A stretch of 64,000 nucleotides of DNA. Source: Halosolutus halophilus. Its GTDB lineage: Archaea; Halobacteriota; Halobacteria; Halobacteriales; Natrialbaceae. The translations under genes were made by a program, and so were the position numbers. How positions within the stretch are numbered: the stretch's first letter is position 1; the number at the start of each line of letters is the position of its first letter. The stretch spans positions 930,001 to 994,000 of the forward strand of contig NZ_CP094974.1 in the NCBI RefSeq assembly GCF_022869805.1. Direction: 5' to 3'. The notes under the pieces were generated by a model, which had not been told where the DNA came from, searched no databases, and saw only the letters and a program-made list of their open reading frames with translations. Positions 1 through 7,824 of this stretch are shown one piece after another.

Positions 1-377
1 TCGTCGTCGATCGGCGTCGGAACGGTGATGACGACGTAGTCAGCCTCGCCGATCACGTTCGCGTCGGTGGTATAGGAGATGTCACCGTCCTGAATCACCT
101 CGTCGGAGAGGTCGCCGGTCGTGTCGATCCCCGCCTGCAGTCGATCGACCGTCCTCTCGTCGACGTCGTACCCGAGCACGCGATACTCCGACTGCGCGAA
201 GCCGACTGCGAGCGGCAGTCCGACGTACCCGAGTCCGACGACGCAGATCGTCGCCTCGCGGGTGGCCTCCTCCTCGACGTGCTCGAGGGCGGTTCCCCCG
301 CCGCTCGCGTCCAGGTCGTACCGGTCGCTCTCTCGATCGTCCCCTCGCGTCTCCGTGTCGCTGATTGTCGTGGTCAT
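1..377 (-). CDS. Nucleotide-sugar (UDP-sugar) dehydrogenase, 3' end outside window
   Basis: The minus-strand frame from the ATG at 377 gives an acidic leader of about 40 residues, then a Rossmann nucleotide-binding start (ICVVGLGYVGLPLAVGFA), then YDVDERTVDRLQAGID and YVVITVPTPIDDD. These are hallmarks of the UDP-glucose / UDP-N-acetylmannosamine dehydrogenase family, which oxidises the sugar C6 to a uronate with NAD. Such enzymes feed surface glycan and N-glycan synthesis. Only about 125 codons lie in the window; the catalytic Cys domain is off the left edge, so the exact substrate cannot be told. The extended N-terminus before the GxGxxG motif is usual for haloarchaeal proteins or could mean a later start. 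Confidence 0.88.
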   Translation of the reverse strand, partial: MTTTISDTETRGDDRESDRYDLDASGGGTALEHVEEEATREATICVVGLGYVGLPLAVGFAQSEYRVLGYDVDERTVDRLQAGIDTTGDLSDEVIQDGDISYTTDANVIGEADYVVITVPTPIDD

Positions 378-488
378 GGGTGATACGTTGTCGCAGGACC
401 GTCGCACGACCGAGTGCGACGGCGACTGTGCGAGATTGATGTGCCCGCAATCGTGGGGCGTGCCTCAGAACCCCCAAGTCGGTGGGGG

Positions 489-514
489 CCGTTTACTATA
501 CCTCGAATAAACGG
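489..514 (-). promoter_or_regulatory. Inverted repeat with GTATAGTAAAC core, candidate promoter/operator
   Basis: The plus strand has CCGTTTA (489-495) and TAAACGG (508-514), perfect 7-bp arms around a 12-nt spacer. Read on the minus strand, towards the sugar dehydrogenase, it is CCGTTTATTCG followed by GTATAGTAAAC. A very similar string lies upstream of glmS (1836-1861) and another upstream of the surface-protein gene (6184-6208). It may be a core promoter with TATA-like elements, an operator, or both. Confidence 0.45.
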
Positions 515-600
515 TTGCAAGCGGCGCGGGTGAGAGAATCCGGACGACTGAGCGGGGAGCGGGCTGGTTTGTCGGATCGGCAGGCAGACGTCGTGACGGA

Positions 601-621
601 CGTTTATACCGTTGTTAAACG
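601..621. promoter_or_regulatory. Second CGTTTA/TAAACG inverted repeat
   Basis: CGTTTA at 601-606 and TAAACG at 616-621 form perfect 6-bp arms around 9 nt. The arms match those of the repeat at 489-514, about 110 bp away, and the site lies 115-135 bp before the regulator gene at 736. It may be an operator shared by the divergent pair. Only the inverted repeat itself is seen directly. Confidence 0.35.
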
Positions 622-735
622 CTCATGTACCGATTCATAATGAAGGTCCTTCGGATCCGATTGCCAGTGCGGTCGGTGAACTCACGACGGTCGTGAGTCG
701 ACCACCCATCGACCGCAGCAGAACCGTGACAACCC

Positions 736-1383
736 ATGGTGCCCACTATCCAGACCGGAGTCGGAGCCTCGTTCGCGTCGATCCACAGCAGTTACCCGAT
801 TAACATGGGTTCCGTTCCGATCTCCCAGTTCGACACGCACTCGATCGCGATACCGACGATCGGCTCCGAGATCGGTGTCCGATCCGGTGGACTGTTGTCC
901 TGGATGCAACCGCTTCGCGTGGCGTCGTTCTGGGAGATAGCCATGGTCGCGGTTCTGTTCTTGCTCGTCAGCGGGCTCGTCGGAATTCGCGTCGCAGAGA
1001 TGCTGGCGGAACGCGACGTCGAAATTACGGCGCTCCCGCTGATCACGGACACGGCAGCTGACTCGGACGAGGGGGACCGCACACGTACCGACGATCACCT
1101 GGGGTACGAACGGTATCTCTCGCCCGACACACCACCGGAACTTCTGAGCGACGAAGGGAGAGTGGTCCGACTGCTCGTCGCGAATCGCGGTCGTATTCGA
1201 CAGCACCAGATCGCCGAAGAGACCGGTTGGTCGAAGTCGAAGGTCAGCAGGATCTGCTCGCAGATGCACGCCGACGGGACGATCGAGAAGTCCTCGGTCG
1301 GGAGGGAAAACGTCATCACCCTCACCGAGACCGAACCGGACGACGAGACGCAGTCGGACGAGGTCGAGAATCCGCTTCCGTGA
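736..1383 (+). CDS. Membrane-anchored winged-helix transcriptional regulator
   Basis: The 215-residue protein has one strong transmembrane segment (about residues 71-96, around FWEIAMVAVLFLLVSGLVGI). After an acidic linker comes a C-terminal winged helix-turn-helix (about residues 135-195: VVRLLVANRGRIRQHQIAE, WSKSKVSRICSQM, IEKSSVGRENVITL). This layout, DNA-binding domain in the cytoplasm tethered to the membrane, is common among haloarchaeal MarR-like regulators. The N-terminal 70 residues may be outside the cell. An alternative start is the ATG at 805. Its target is unknown; the inverted repeats just upstream and the adjacent sugar dehydrogenase are plausible targets by position only. Confidence 0.75.
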   Translation: MVPTIQTGVGASFASIHSSYPINMGSVPISQFDTHSIAIPTIGSEIGVRSGGLLSWMQPLRVASFWEIAMVAVLFLLVSGLVGIRVAEMLAERDVEITALPLITDTAADSDEGDRTRTDDHLGYERYLSPDTPPELLSDEGRVVRLLVANRGRIRQHQIAEETGWSKSKVSRICSQMHADGTIEKSSVGRENVITLTETEPDDETQSDEVENPLP

Positions 1384-1453
1384 GCACGCGTCGTGCATGC
1401 CACCACTCTGTTTCGCACCACCCGGAAGCGAACCGGACCCGCCGCGCCGGCGG

Positions 1454-1550
1454 CACCCACTTTTTCCGTCACTTGGCTACCGACGACGCCTTCACTTTCT
1501 CGTCACTTGCCTCTCGACGCCCTCACGTTCCCGTCACTTGCCCACTGGCG
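1454..1550. repeat. Three diverged tandem units around CGTCACTTG
   Basis: CGTCACTTG occurs at 1467, 1501 and 1532, spaced 34 and 31 bp. Neighbouring bases are also shared: a CACTTT or CACGTT string lies before each copy, and a CTCGACGCC-like string after it. This looks like a short degenerate tandem repeat rather than a CRISPR array, since unit length and spacing vary and there are only three copies. Function unknown. Confidence 0.5.
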
Positions 1551-1835
1551 ACGGCATCTCCGACGGCGACGGTTCCACTGGCCGTCACGACACGTCTCAC
1601 AGATCGCAACTGGCGTCCAACCGGAGACTCGTTTAAGATCCACGTAAGCGCGTCGACGCGCCTCGTAGCGGTTTCGAGCCGACGAATTGTTCCTGCCCGT
1701 CTCGGGAGTACTCGGGACGCCGGTTCGATACGTACCGAGCCGGACGGTTGTCACGATATTTGGGTGCGGAATCGGGGGACGAGACACGACTTGCACAGCA
1801 CGAAACCGTGTCTGACGTTATACAGCCGACAGTGA

Positions 1836-1861
1836 CCGTCTTATTCGTCGTATAGTAATGG
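1836..1861 (+). promoter_or_regulatory. Candidate promoter element upstream of glmS
   Basis: CCGTCTTATTCG followed by TC and GTATAGTAATGG, reading towards glmS. It matches the minus-strand element at 489-514 (CCGTTTATTCG, then GTATAGTAAACGG) with few differences. It lies about 220 bp before the glmS ATG, so if it is the promoter the transcript has a long 5' leader. Confidence 0.45.
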
Positions 1862-2081
1862 CCGCTGTCTGATTTGGAGTGCAGTGGAGGCCCGCCCGTC
1901 CAGCAGTGGACGACGGACGCGGGTAGGAATCAACAATGACACGGAACAGTACTGCACTGCGGGCAGCGGTCTCGAATCGTGGCGACACGACCGACACAGT
2001 CGTCGATCTCCCCGTCTCACCCCGATCGCCGGGTGGTGTGACGTGGTCGACGCACGTCTCTCGAACGGAGGTGAACGGCTG

Positions 2082-3890
2082 ATGTGCGGTATCATCGCAC
2101 GTATCGGCCAGGGTGAGGCGGCGGAGACGCTACTGTCGGGACTCGAGAACCTCGAGTACCGCGGCTACGACTCGGCGGGGATCGCCGTCCAGAACGGGTC
2201 GGGCGTCAAGGTTCACAAGACCTCCGGCGAGGTGGCGGACCTCAAGTCCTCGCTCGACGCGCATCCCCACGGGAACATGGGGATCGGCCACACCCGCTGG
2301 AGTACCCACGGGCCACCGACCGACGAGAACGCCCACCCGCATACGGACACCGCGGGCGACGTCGCCGTCGTCCACAACGGCGTCATCGACAACTACGACG
2401 AACTCCGGGCGGAACTCGGCGAGAAGGGCCACGAGTTCGAGAGTGACACCGACACGGAAGTCATCCCGCATCTCATCGACGAGTACCTGAAGACGGCCGA
2501 CGACACCGAGGAGGCGGTTCGACGGGCCGTCGACACCCTCGAAGGGAGCTACGCCATCGCCGCGATCGTCGACGGCGAAGAACGGGTCTACGCCGCACGA
2601 AAGGGCTCCCCGCTCGTGCTCGGACTCGACGAGGCGGAGTGGTACCTCGCCAGCGACGTCCCGGCGTTCCTCGATCACACCGACGAGGTGATCTACCTCG
2701 AGGACGGCGACCTCGTCGTCCTCGAACCCGACTCCTACCGGATCACCGACCTCGAGGGGATTCCGGTCGAGCGATCGGTCGACACCGTCGACTGGGATCC
2801 CGAAGACGCGGGGAAAGGCGAGTACGACCACTACATGTTGAAGGAGATCCACACGCAGCCGACCGCCCTCTCGAACACGATCGAGGGCCGGGTCGAGAAC
2901 GGTGACGTCGCCTTCGAAGCCCTTTCGCCGGGGACGTTCGAGGCGGTCGAGACCGTTCAGTTCGTCGCCTGTGGAACGTCGTATCACGCGGCGATGTACG
3001 GCGGACAGCTGTTGCGGGCGGCCGACGTCCGGACGGAAGTCCTCCGTGCGAGCGAGTACGAGTCGATGTCCGGACCGGTCGACGAGGAGACGCTCGTCGT
3101 CGCGGTCACCCAGAGCGGCGAGACGGCGGACACGCTCGACGCGCTCCGGATCGGGGCCGATCGGGGCGCGCGAACGCTCGCGGTCACGAACGTGGTCGGG
3201 TCGACGGCGGCACGCGAAGCCGACGACGCGGTCTACATCCGGGCCGGCCCGGAGGTCGGCGTCGCCGCGACGAAGACCTACTCCTCGCAGGCAGTCACGC
3301 TCGCGCTACTCACCCAGCGCATCGCCGGCGACGTCCCGGACGCGACCCCCGTCGAGGACCGATCGGCGATGCTCGAGACGCTCGCGGACCTGCCCCAGCA
3401 CGTCGAAACCGTCCTGGAGACGAGCGAGGCCGAGACCCTCGCCCGGGAGACGCTCGACAGCGAGTCGTACTTCTTCATCGGGAACGGCCTCGGCCACTCG
3501 GTGGCGCTCGAGGGGGCGCTGAAGTTCAAGGAGATCACCTACGAACACGCCGAGGGCTTCGCCTCCGGCCAACTCAAACACGGCCCGCTCGCCCTCGTGA
3601 CCGAGGCGTCGCCGGTGATCGCGGTCTCGACCGGCGATGACGACGACAAGACGAAGACGAACGCGATCGAGGCGCAGTCACGCGGTGCGCCGATCGTCGC
3701 CGTCGGTCCGGACGATAACTCGCTCGTCGACGTCGCGGACGTACACCTGTCGATTCCCGAGACCCATCCCGTCTGGGCGGGCCTGCTCGCGAACGTCCAG
3801 CTGCAGTTGCTCTCCTATCACGCCGCGAACCTGCTCGATCGACCGATCGACAAACCACGCAACCTCGCGAAGAGCGTGACGGTCGAATGA
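2082..3890 (+). CDS. glmS: Glutamine--fructose-6-phosphate aminotransferase (isomerizing)
   Basis: This 602-residue enzyme makes glucosamine-6-phosphate from fructose-6-phosphate and glutamine, the first step to UDP-GlcNAc used in surface glycans. The ATG at 2082 is chosen because it places Cys2 (MCGIIARIG) as the exposed N-terminal nucleophile of the class II glutaminase domain; the reading frame is open further upstream but would bury it. HTRWSTHG and HNGVIDNY are glutaminase motifs. Two SIS sugar isomerase domains follow (FVACGTSYHAAMYGG near residue 297; YFFIGNGLGHSVALEGALKF), and it ends in LAKSVTVE, the conserved C-terminus. Length is typical. The nearby UDP-sugar dehydrogenase fits a shared role in nucleotide-sugar metabolism. 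Confidence 0.97.
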   Translation: MCGIIARIGQGEAAETLLSGLENLEYRGYDSAGIAVQNGSGVKVHKTSGEVADLKSSLDAHPHGNMGIGHTRWSTHGPPTDENAHPHTDTAGDVAVVHNGVIDNYDELRAELGEKGHEFESDTDTEVIPHLIDEYLKTADDTEEAVRRAVDTLEGSYAIAAIVDGEERVYAARKGSPLVLGLDEAEWYLASDVPAFLDHTDEVIYLEDGDLVVLEPDSYRITDLEGIPVERSVDTVDWDPEDAGKGEYDHYMLKEIHTQPTALSNTIEGRVENGDVAFEALSPGTFEAVETVQFVACGTSYHAAMYGGQLLRAADVRTEVLRASEYESMSGPVDEETLVVAVTQSGETADTLDALRIGADRGARTLAVTNVVGSTAAREADDAVYIRAGPEVGVAATKTYSSQAVTLALLTQRIAGDVPDATPVEDRSAMLETLADLPQHVETVLETSEAETLARETLDSESYFFIGNGLGHSVALEGALKFKEITYEHAEGFASGQLKHGPLALVTEASPVIAVSTGDDDDKTKTNAIEAQSRGAPIVAVGPDDNSLVDVADVHLSIPETHPVWAGLLANVQLQLLSYHAANLLDRPIDKPRNLAKSVTVE

Positions 3891-4997
3891 GCCTGTCGGT
3901 GCGGAAATAACGCATTTTCGGCGCGTCGTTCGAGACGGACAACGCCTCCGGTTACGATCGCGCGAGTCTGTGCTACAGCGACCGCTGCAGCCCCACCTGG
4001 CGAACCGTGTCGCTGGCCACCGATCGGTCGATCAGCGGCGCTGTGACCATGATCGCCCGCCGTTCGGTCCGGTCGCCCGTGTGGCCGGTGATCCGGATCG
4101 AATCGGCGTCCACGACGGCGGTCGAGTACACGCCGATTTTCTCGGGTGCCGTGGCTCCCACACCGATCCGTACCGAGCGCACACTTGCGACGACGCTGTG
4201 CAGTACAGCGTCTCGAATTCGATCGTTCGTCCACCGTCCAGCAGTCGATCGCTGATCTCCGTGACGATCGACTCGACGACGTCAGGTGCGTAGGCCACCG
4301 GGGAGCGGCCGCCGTACTCGACGCCGACCGACTCTGTCGTGACTATCGGCGATCGTGAGCGCTCTTTCGAGCGGTCGATTCCGCTCCCGCTGAGCCGATC
4401 GAGCCCGGTCACAGTAGTCGATCGCCGCGTCGAAAGACCGGCATAGGAGCGAGCGTCGTTTCGGCGCCGCGAGGAACGCGAGCCGGATGCGCGAACCGGG
4501 CCCAGTCCCCGGTACCGAGGCCCCGATTTCGCCCTCGGTCGGTCACGACGCGTCGACGTGGGGTCTCGATCGATCCCCGAACTGATCGCGGACGCGATTC
4601 GATCGAGTGGGAGTCGCTGGGCTGGACGCGAACGACCGGAAGGCGCTGGGCTCGACTCGAAAGGCTGGGAGTCGGTGAACCGCCGCGCGGACTACCGTCC
4701 GGGTTCCGACCGCCAATCACAGTGCGCTCCGGATGTGGTTCCTGATACCTGCTTGCTGCCGAGTCCGTGATACCCGCCGGGCTTACCGATTCAGGAACAA
4801 AACGATCGGAAACAGCCCCAGCCGCGTGGAGAACCGGCATTCGAGCACGGCCTCACGAGGTGCTGTTCGACGCCTCGTCACCGGATCGAGTCGGGGTTCG
4901 AGAAAACCGCCGTCAGAAAGTGACGAATCCGCGTGTGGCCGGCCCAGGGATACGCGTATGGCCAACCCCTATCGCAGGCGCGATCGCGTCGATCGGG
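3891..4997. other. 1.1-kb region without an intact gene
   Basis: Between glmS and the surface-protein gene, which converge here, no intact gene could be supported. 3973-4412 has coding-like base composition on the minus strand but in two frames (listed as a possible pseudogene). 4413-4997 shows only short partial repeats (GGGAGTCG and GCTGGGCT, each twice, around 4610-4680) and no recognisable protein. Confidence 0.5.
3973..4412 (-). pseudogene. Possible frameshifted remnant of an unknown protein
   Basis: On the minus strand, one frame gives a protein-like stretch (YAPDVVESIVTEISDRLLDG, then TIEFETLYCTAS) and, from about 4230 to 3973, a second frame continues with similarly strong GC3 bias (PEKIGVYSTAVVDADSIRI, RAIMVTAPLIDRSVASDTV) to a TAG stop. 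Joining the two by one frameshift near 4190-4220 would give a continuous ~140-residue C-terminal domain. The shape is faintly like the effector domain of haloarchaeal HTH regulators, but no motif proves this. It could also be two chance open frames. Confidence 0.3.
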
Positions 4998-5942
4998 CTA
5001 GTTCTCGACGAGCGTCAGCGTGATCGTCTCGTCCTTGCCGTCGATCTCGACGTCGGTCGTCGTCTCTTCGTACCCCTCAGCGTTCGCCGTAACCGTGTAC
5101 TGGCCGTCCTCGACCTCGAACTCGGCTTCCCCGTCGTCGTCGACGTCTTGCTTCTCGGTCGAGCCGAAGGGGAATGAGCCATCCTGGAGTTCGACGGTGG
5201 CGTTGTCGATCGGATTCCCGTCCTCGTCTTCGACGATCGTCGTTAGCGTGTACGGCGAGCTATCGCCGGTGTCGTCGTTGCCGTCGTCGGTCGATTCGAG
5301 CGTCAGCGTGATCGTCTCGTTCTCGCCGTCGATCTCGACCTGCTCGCTCGTTTCGTTGTACCCGTCCGCGTTCGCCGTGACGGTGTACTGGCCGTCCTCG
5401 AGTTCGAACTCGGCTTCTCCGTCCTTGTCGACGTCTTGCTGCTCGAACGAGCCGAACCCGCCGTCGACCTCGACCGTGGCATCTTTGATCGGGTCACCCG
5501 CGTCGTCTTCGGCGATCACCGTCAGCGTGTGCGGTTCGTCGGCGCCAGTTTCGTTGTCGGTCTCGTTACTATCGCTGTCGCTACCGTCGTCGTTGCTACC
5601 GTCGTCGTTGCTACCGTCGTCCCCGCCGCCTCCGTCCTCGGTTCCGTCGTTCTGGTCGCCACTATCAGTCTCATCCGTGTCGTTGCTACCGTCCGCGTCG
5701 GAGCCGTCGTTCTCGTCGCCGGAACCCGCCGTATCGTCGTCCGCAGACCCCACGTCGTCAGTCGGCGCTGACTCGTCCCATTCGTCACTCACGGCCCCGA
5801 ACGCACCGCCGACGGAAGCGCCGCTCGCGGCGAGTGCCAGCCCGGCCAGCAGGAGGACGATGCCACTGACGGTGAGCAGCACCTGGACGCTGGTCTGAAT
5901 CGATCGCGACTTCGCACGTTGGTGTCGGGCGTTACGGCGCAT
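4998..5942 (-). CDS. Acidic surface protein with two PEGA-like (carboxypeptidase-regulatory-like) repeats
   Basis: The 314-residue protein starts with a basic N-terminus and a hydrophobic segment (residues about 18-42, VLLTVSGIVLLLAGLALAAS) acting as signal or membrane anchor. Next is a roughly 95-residue linker almost entirely of Asp, Gly, Ser, Asn, Glu and Thr, including DDGSNDDGSNDDGSDSDSN. Two homologous beta-sandwich repeats follow: HTLTVIAEDDAGDPIKDATV to the first ETITLTLE, and YTLTTIVEDEDGNPIDNATV to ETITLTLVEN. Both share the signatures DGEAEFE(L/V)EDGQYTVTANA and GY(N/E)ET. Such modules usually mediate surface or polysaccharide binding. Function unknown; probably exposed on the cell surface. 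Confidence 0.72.
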   Translation of the reverse strand: MRRNARHQRAKSRSIQTSVQVLLTVSGIVLLLAGLALAASGASVGGAFGAVSDEWDESAPTDDVGSADDDTAGSGDENDGSDADGSNDTDETDSGDQNDGTEDGGGGDDGSNDDGSNDDGSDSDSNETDNETGADEPHTLTVIAEDDAGDPIKDATVEVDGGFGSFEQQDVDKDGEAEFELEDGQYTVTANADGYNETSEQVEIDGENETITLTLESTDDGNDDTGDSSPYTLTTIVEDEDGNPIDNATVELQDGSFPFGSTEKQDVDDDGEAEFEVEDGQYTVTANAEGYEETTTDVEIDGKDETITLTLVEN

Positions 5943-6444
5943 TGTCAGTATTGAGGTACAGTGTTCGGTGAGTCACACGCTCGTCGAACGATCCGTTCCC
6001 GCCGGTCCTGGCCGATCGATAACCGACCCAATTTCGCGCTGGGTCACCCGCAGGTCGGTCGATATCTCCGTTCCGGTCGATGGGGAGCGATTCAGCGGAC
6101 GAGTCGGAGTGTACTGCCGGCCGCGTCGGCCGCAGCACACGGTTACAGACGGGGTCATTACCCGGCAGTTTCGCTCCTCGATAGTTCACTATACTCCTGT
6201 TAAACCGTTTCACGAGGCCGAACGGTCCACGGGAACCGCCAGCAACGGTGGACGCGACGGAATCCCTCGTTCCGATCGCCCGGACCGGTCGCGATCGGCC
6301 TCCGTCCGTCGTGGCGGTTGGCTCGGCAGCCAGCAGTGGTCGATCGCTTCGAAAAAAGCTACTGTCAGTACTTCCCAATCGGTGTCAGCGCCGCTGTTGA
6401 ATCCATGGACTGATTACTGGCTGGACCTCGATGGCCGGCGTCGG
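5943..6444. other. 502-bp region without a gene
   Basis: It holds the upstream region of the minus-strand surface-protein gene. A hairpin with GGCCG-CGT-CGGCC at its core and outer GTGT/ACAC arms lies at 6109-6140, and a GTATAGTGAAC-type element at 6184-6208. No supported coding frame. Confidence 0.5.
6184..6208 (-). promoter_or_regulatory. GTATAGTGAAC element, third copy of a recurring motif
   Basis: On the minus strand this reads ACGGTTTAACAGGA then GTATAGTGAAC. It matches the elements at 489-514 and 1836-1861 in the core and in the spacing between the GTTTA and TAAAC/GAAC halves. It points towards the surface-protein gene that starts at 5942. Confidence 0.4.
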
Positions 6445-6762
6445 TCACTGGTCGATTCCGGGTCGCTGGAAGGTCGATTCGGCCGAGTCGTCGTCGGAAA
6501 GCGCCGCCTCGAGTTCCGCCGTGTCGAGGACGTCGTTCCGTGCGTACTCCTCGTCGCGCCAGAAGTAGTACGTCTCGGCACAGCCCGCGACCAGCTCGGA
6601 GAGCGGCGTCTCCTCGTCGTGAACGACGGACACGAGGTCGCCGGTCACCGCGATCAGGATCGCGTCCGAGGGCTTCCGAAAGGCATCTCGAAGGTCAGAG
6701 CAGGTGCAATCCGTCGGGAACTCTACGGAGACACCATCCACGGTCGCCCATCGTGTTTCCAT
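6445..6762 (-). CDS. Conserved-looking hypothetical protein, 105 aa
   Basis: The ATG at 6762 (METRWATVDGVSVEFPTDCT) gives a small acidic soluble protein; a TTG two codons upstream is a less likely start. Strong GC3 bias and balanced composition support a real gene. Features are a DAILIAVTGDLVSVVHDEET stretch, YYFWRDEEYARNDVLD near residue 70, and a disordered acidic tail. No membrane segment or known domain is recognised. It is divergent from msrB across a region with a perfect 17-bp hairpin. Confidence 0.6.
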   Translation of the reverse strand: METRWATVDGVSVEFPTDCTCSDLRDAFRKPSDAILIAVTGDLVSVVHDEETPLSELVAGCAETYYFWRDEEYARNDVLDTAELEAALSDDDSAESTFQRPGIDQ

Positions 6763-7213
6763 AGCCAACCGGTCGGGCGCGACGTCCTATTCCGTTCGGC
6801 CCGCAGGTACAGGCCGGTCTTGACGGTCGCTCCCGTCTGCGGTGGCCGACCACCGGACGGCAACGGCTCCCGCCTGGAGGTCGTGGATGACGGACAGATC
6901 AGACGACCGATTTCCCGGGGCCGGTCCCCGCCTGCCGTGGGACCTCTCGCGAGGGCGTTCCCGGTCGACGCGCCCGCACTGTCAGTCGATCGAGGACCTG
7001 CACGCGGGTCGCCAGCCCGGACCGCGACCCGCGTGCAGGTAGCGGACGATCGGCGCTCGAATGTACGACAACAGACGATCGGCGACCCGTGAACCGCGCC
7101 CGCGGCACCGAGCGCGGGGAGGGACCCGTTGTCACGTCCGCGAACGAGAACACTCCCCCGATCGTCGGTGTGATGGGATGGCACTCAAATGGCTTCGACA
7201 CCTACGGAAGGGT
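6763..7213. other. 451-bp divergent intergenic region with strong hairpin
   Basis: It separates the minus-strand hypothetical gene from msrB. Apart from the inverted repeat at 6996-7040 nothing is recognised; open frames here lack protein-like composition. The region could carry a small RNA. Confidence 0.45.
6996..7040. repeat. Perfect 17-bp inverted repeat (hairpin), 11-nt loop
   Basis: The left arm 6996-7012 (ACCTGCACGCGGGTCGC) is exactly the reverse complement of the right arm 7024-7040, with 11 nt between. A 17-bp GC-rich perfect stem is well beyond chance for this location. It lies about 175 bp before msrB and 235 bp before the divergent gene. It could be a structured RNA, a transcription boundary, or a protein-binding palindrome. 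Confidence 0.7.
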
Positions 7214-7630
7214 ATGACCGACCAACTGTCCGACGACGACCGATCGGGGACGGACGAGAACTGGACGGACCGACTGTCCGACGACGAGTATCGCGTGCTC
7301 CGGGAGTGTGGAACCGAACCTCGCGGCTCCTCCGAGTTGCTGGACATCGACGAGGAGGGCGTCTTCCGGTGTGCCGGCTGTGGCCAAGAACTGTTCACGA
7401 CGGACGAGAAGTTCGGCTCCGGAACCGGGTGGCCCAGTTTCTGGGATCCGGCCGAGGACGACGCCGTCGAGACGAAACCCGATCGCAGCCACGGCATGAT
7501 CCGCACCGAGGTCGTCTGCAGCAACTGCGACGGCCACCTCGGCCACGTCTTCGACGACGGACCGGAGCCGACCGGGAAACGGTACTGCATCAACGGCGTC
7601 GCGCTCGAGTTCGAGACGACCGACGAGTGA
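7214..7630 (+). CDS. msrB: Peptide-methionine (R)-S-oxide reductase MsrB
   Basis: This 138-residue cytosolic repair enzyme reduces methionine-R-sulfoxide. Evidence: zinc-binding CxxC pairs (FRCAGCGQ at Cys53/Cys56 and VCSNCDGHLGH), the family motif SGTGWPSFWDP, and catalytic RYCINGVALEF with Cys125. The ATG at 7214 (MTDQLSDD) gives the usual length plus a short acidic haloarchaeal N-terminus; an in-frame ATG at 7187 exists but would add a basic leader. The resolving Cys is not obvious. Followed by a convergent gene about 195 bp away. Confidence 0.95.
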   Translation: MTDQLSDDDRSGTDENWTDRLSDDEYRVLRECGTEPRGSSELLDIDEEGVFRCAGCGQELFTTDEKFGSGTGWPSFWDPAEDDAVETKPDRSHGMIRTEVVCSNCDGHLGHVFDDGPEPTGKRYCINGVALEFETTDE

Positions 7631-7824
7631 GCTACGGGCGCGGGGACGAGCGAGCGGCGGTGCAGAGACGAGTGAGCCGCGGCGCAGAGGCATCGCCGGA
7701 GGACCGCAATTTTCGGCACGGTGATCCCCCGCGATCGGGTCCGACGTCGCCTCCGGCGCGAGACAACGCGTCCGGAACGGAACTGCAACGGAACGCGGTG
7801 CGAGGGCTCCATCCCGGGGCACCG

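Larger units (their letters stand above)
378..735. other. Intergenic region between divergent genes
   Basis: 358 bp separate the minus-strand sugar dehydrogenase from the plus-strand regulator at 736. No convincing gene was seen. It holds two related inverted repeats with CGTTTA/TAAACG arms (489-514 and 601-621), listed separately, which probably include the promoters of one or both genes. Confidence 0.6.
1384..2081. other. 698-bp noncoding region upstream of glmS
   Basis: No frame here has a convincing protein. It contains three diverged direct-repeat units with CGTCACTTG (1467-1540), a perfect 14-bp palindrome GCGCGTCGACGCGC at 1648-1661, and a GTATAGTAA-type element at 1836-1861 pointing at glmS. 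The length may reflect a long 5' leader of glmS or a decayed gene. Confidence 0.5.

Noticed and set aside
1454-1550. Possible CRISPR-like array
   Set aside because: Only three diverged units; repeat and spacer lengths do not match CRISPR and no cas genes are near.
1503-1796. 97-residue minus-strand open frame upstream of glmS
   Set aside because: Low-complexity Arg-rich protein without bias or domain; typical of antisense/noncoding frames in GC-rich DNA.
4610-4690. Short direct repeats GGGAGTCG and GCTGGGCT
   Set aside because: Copies are only 8 bp, occur twice each and have no regular spacing, so they may be chance in GC-rich DNA.
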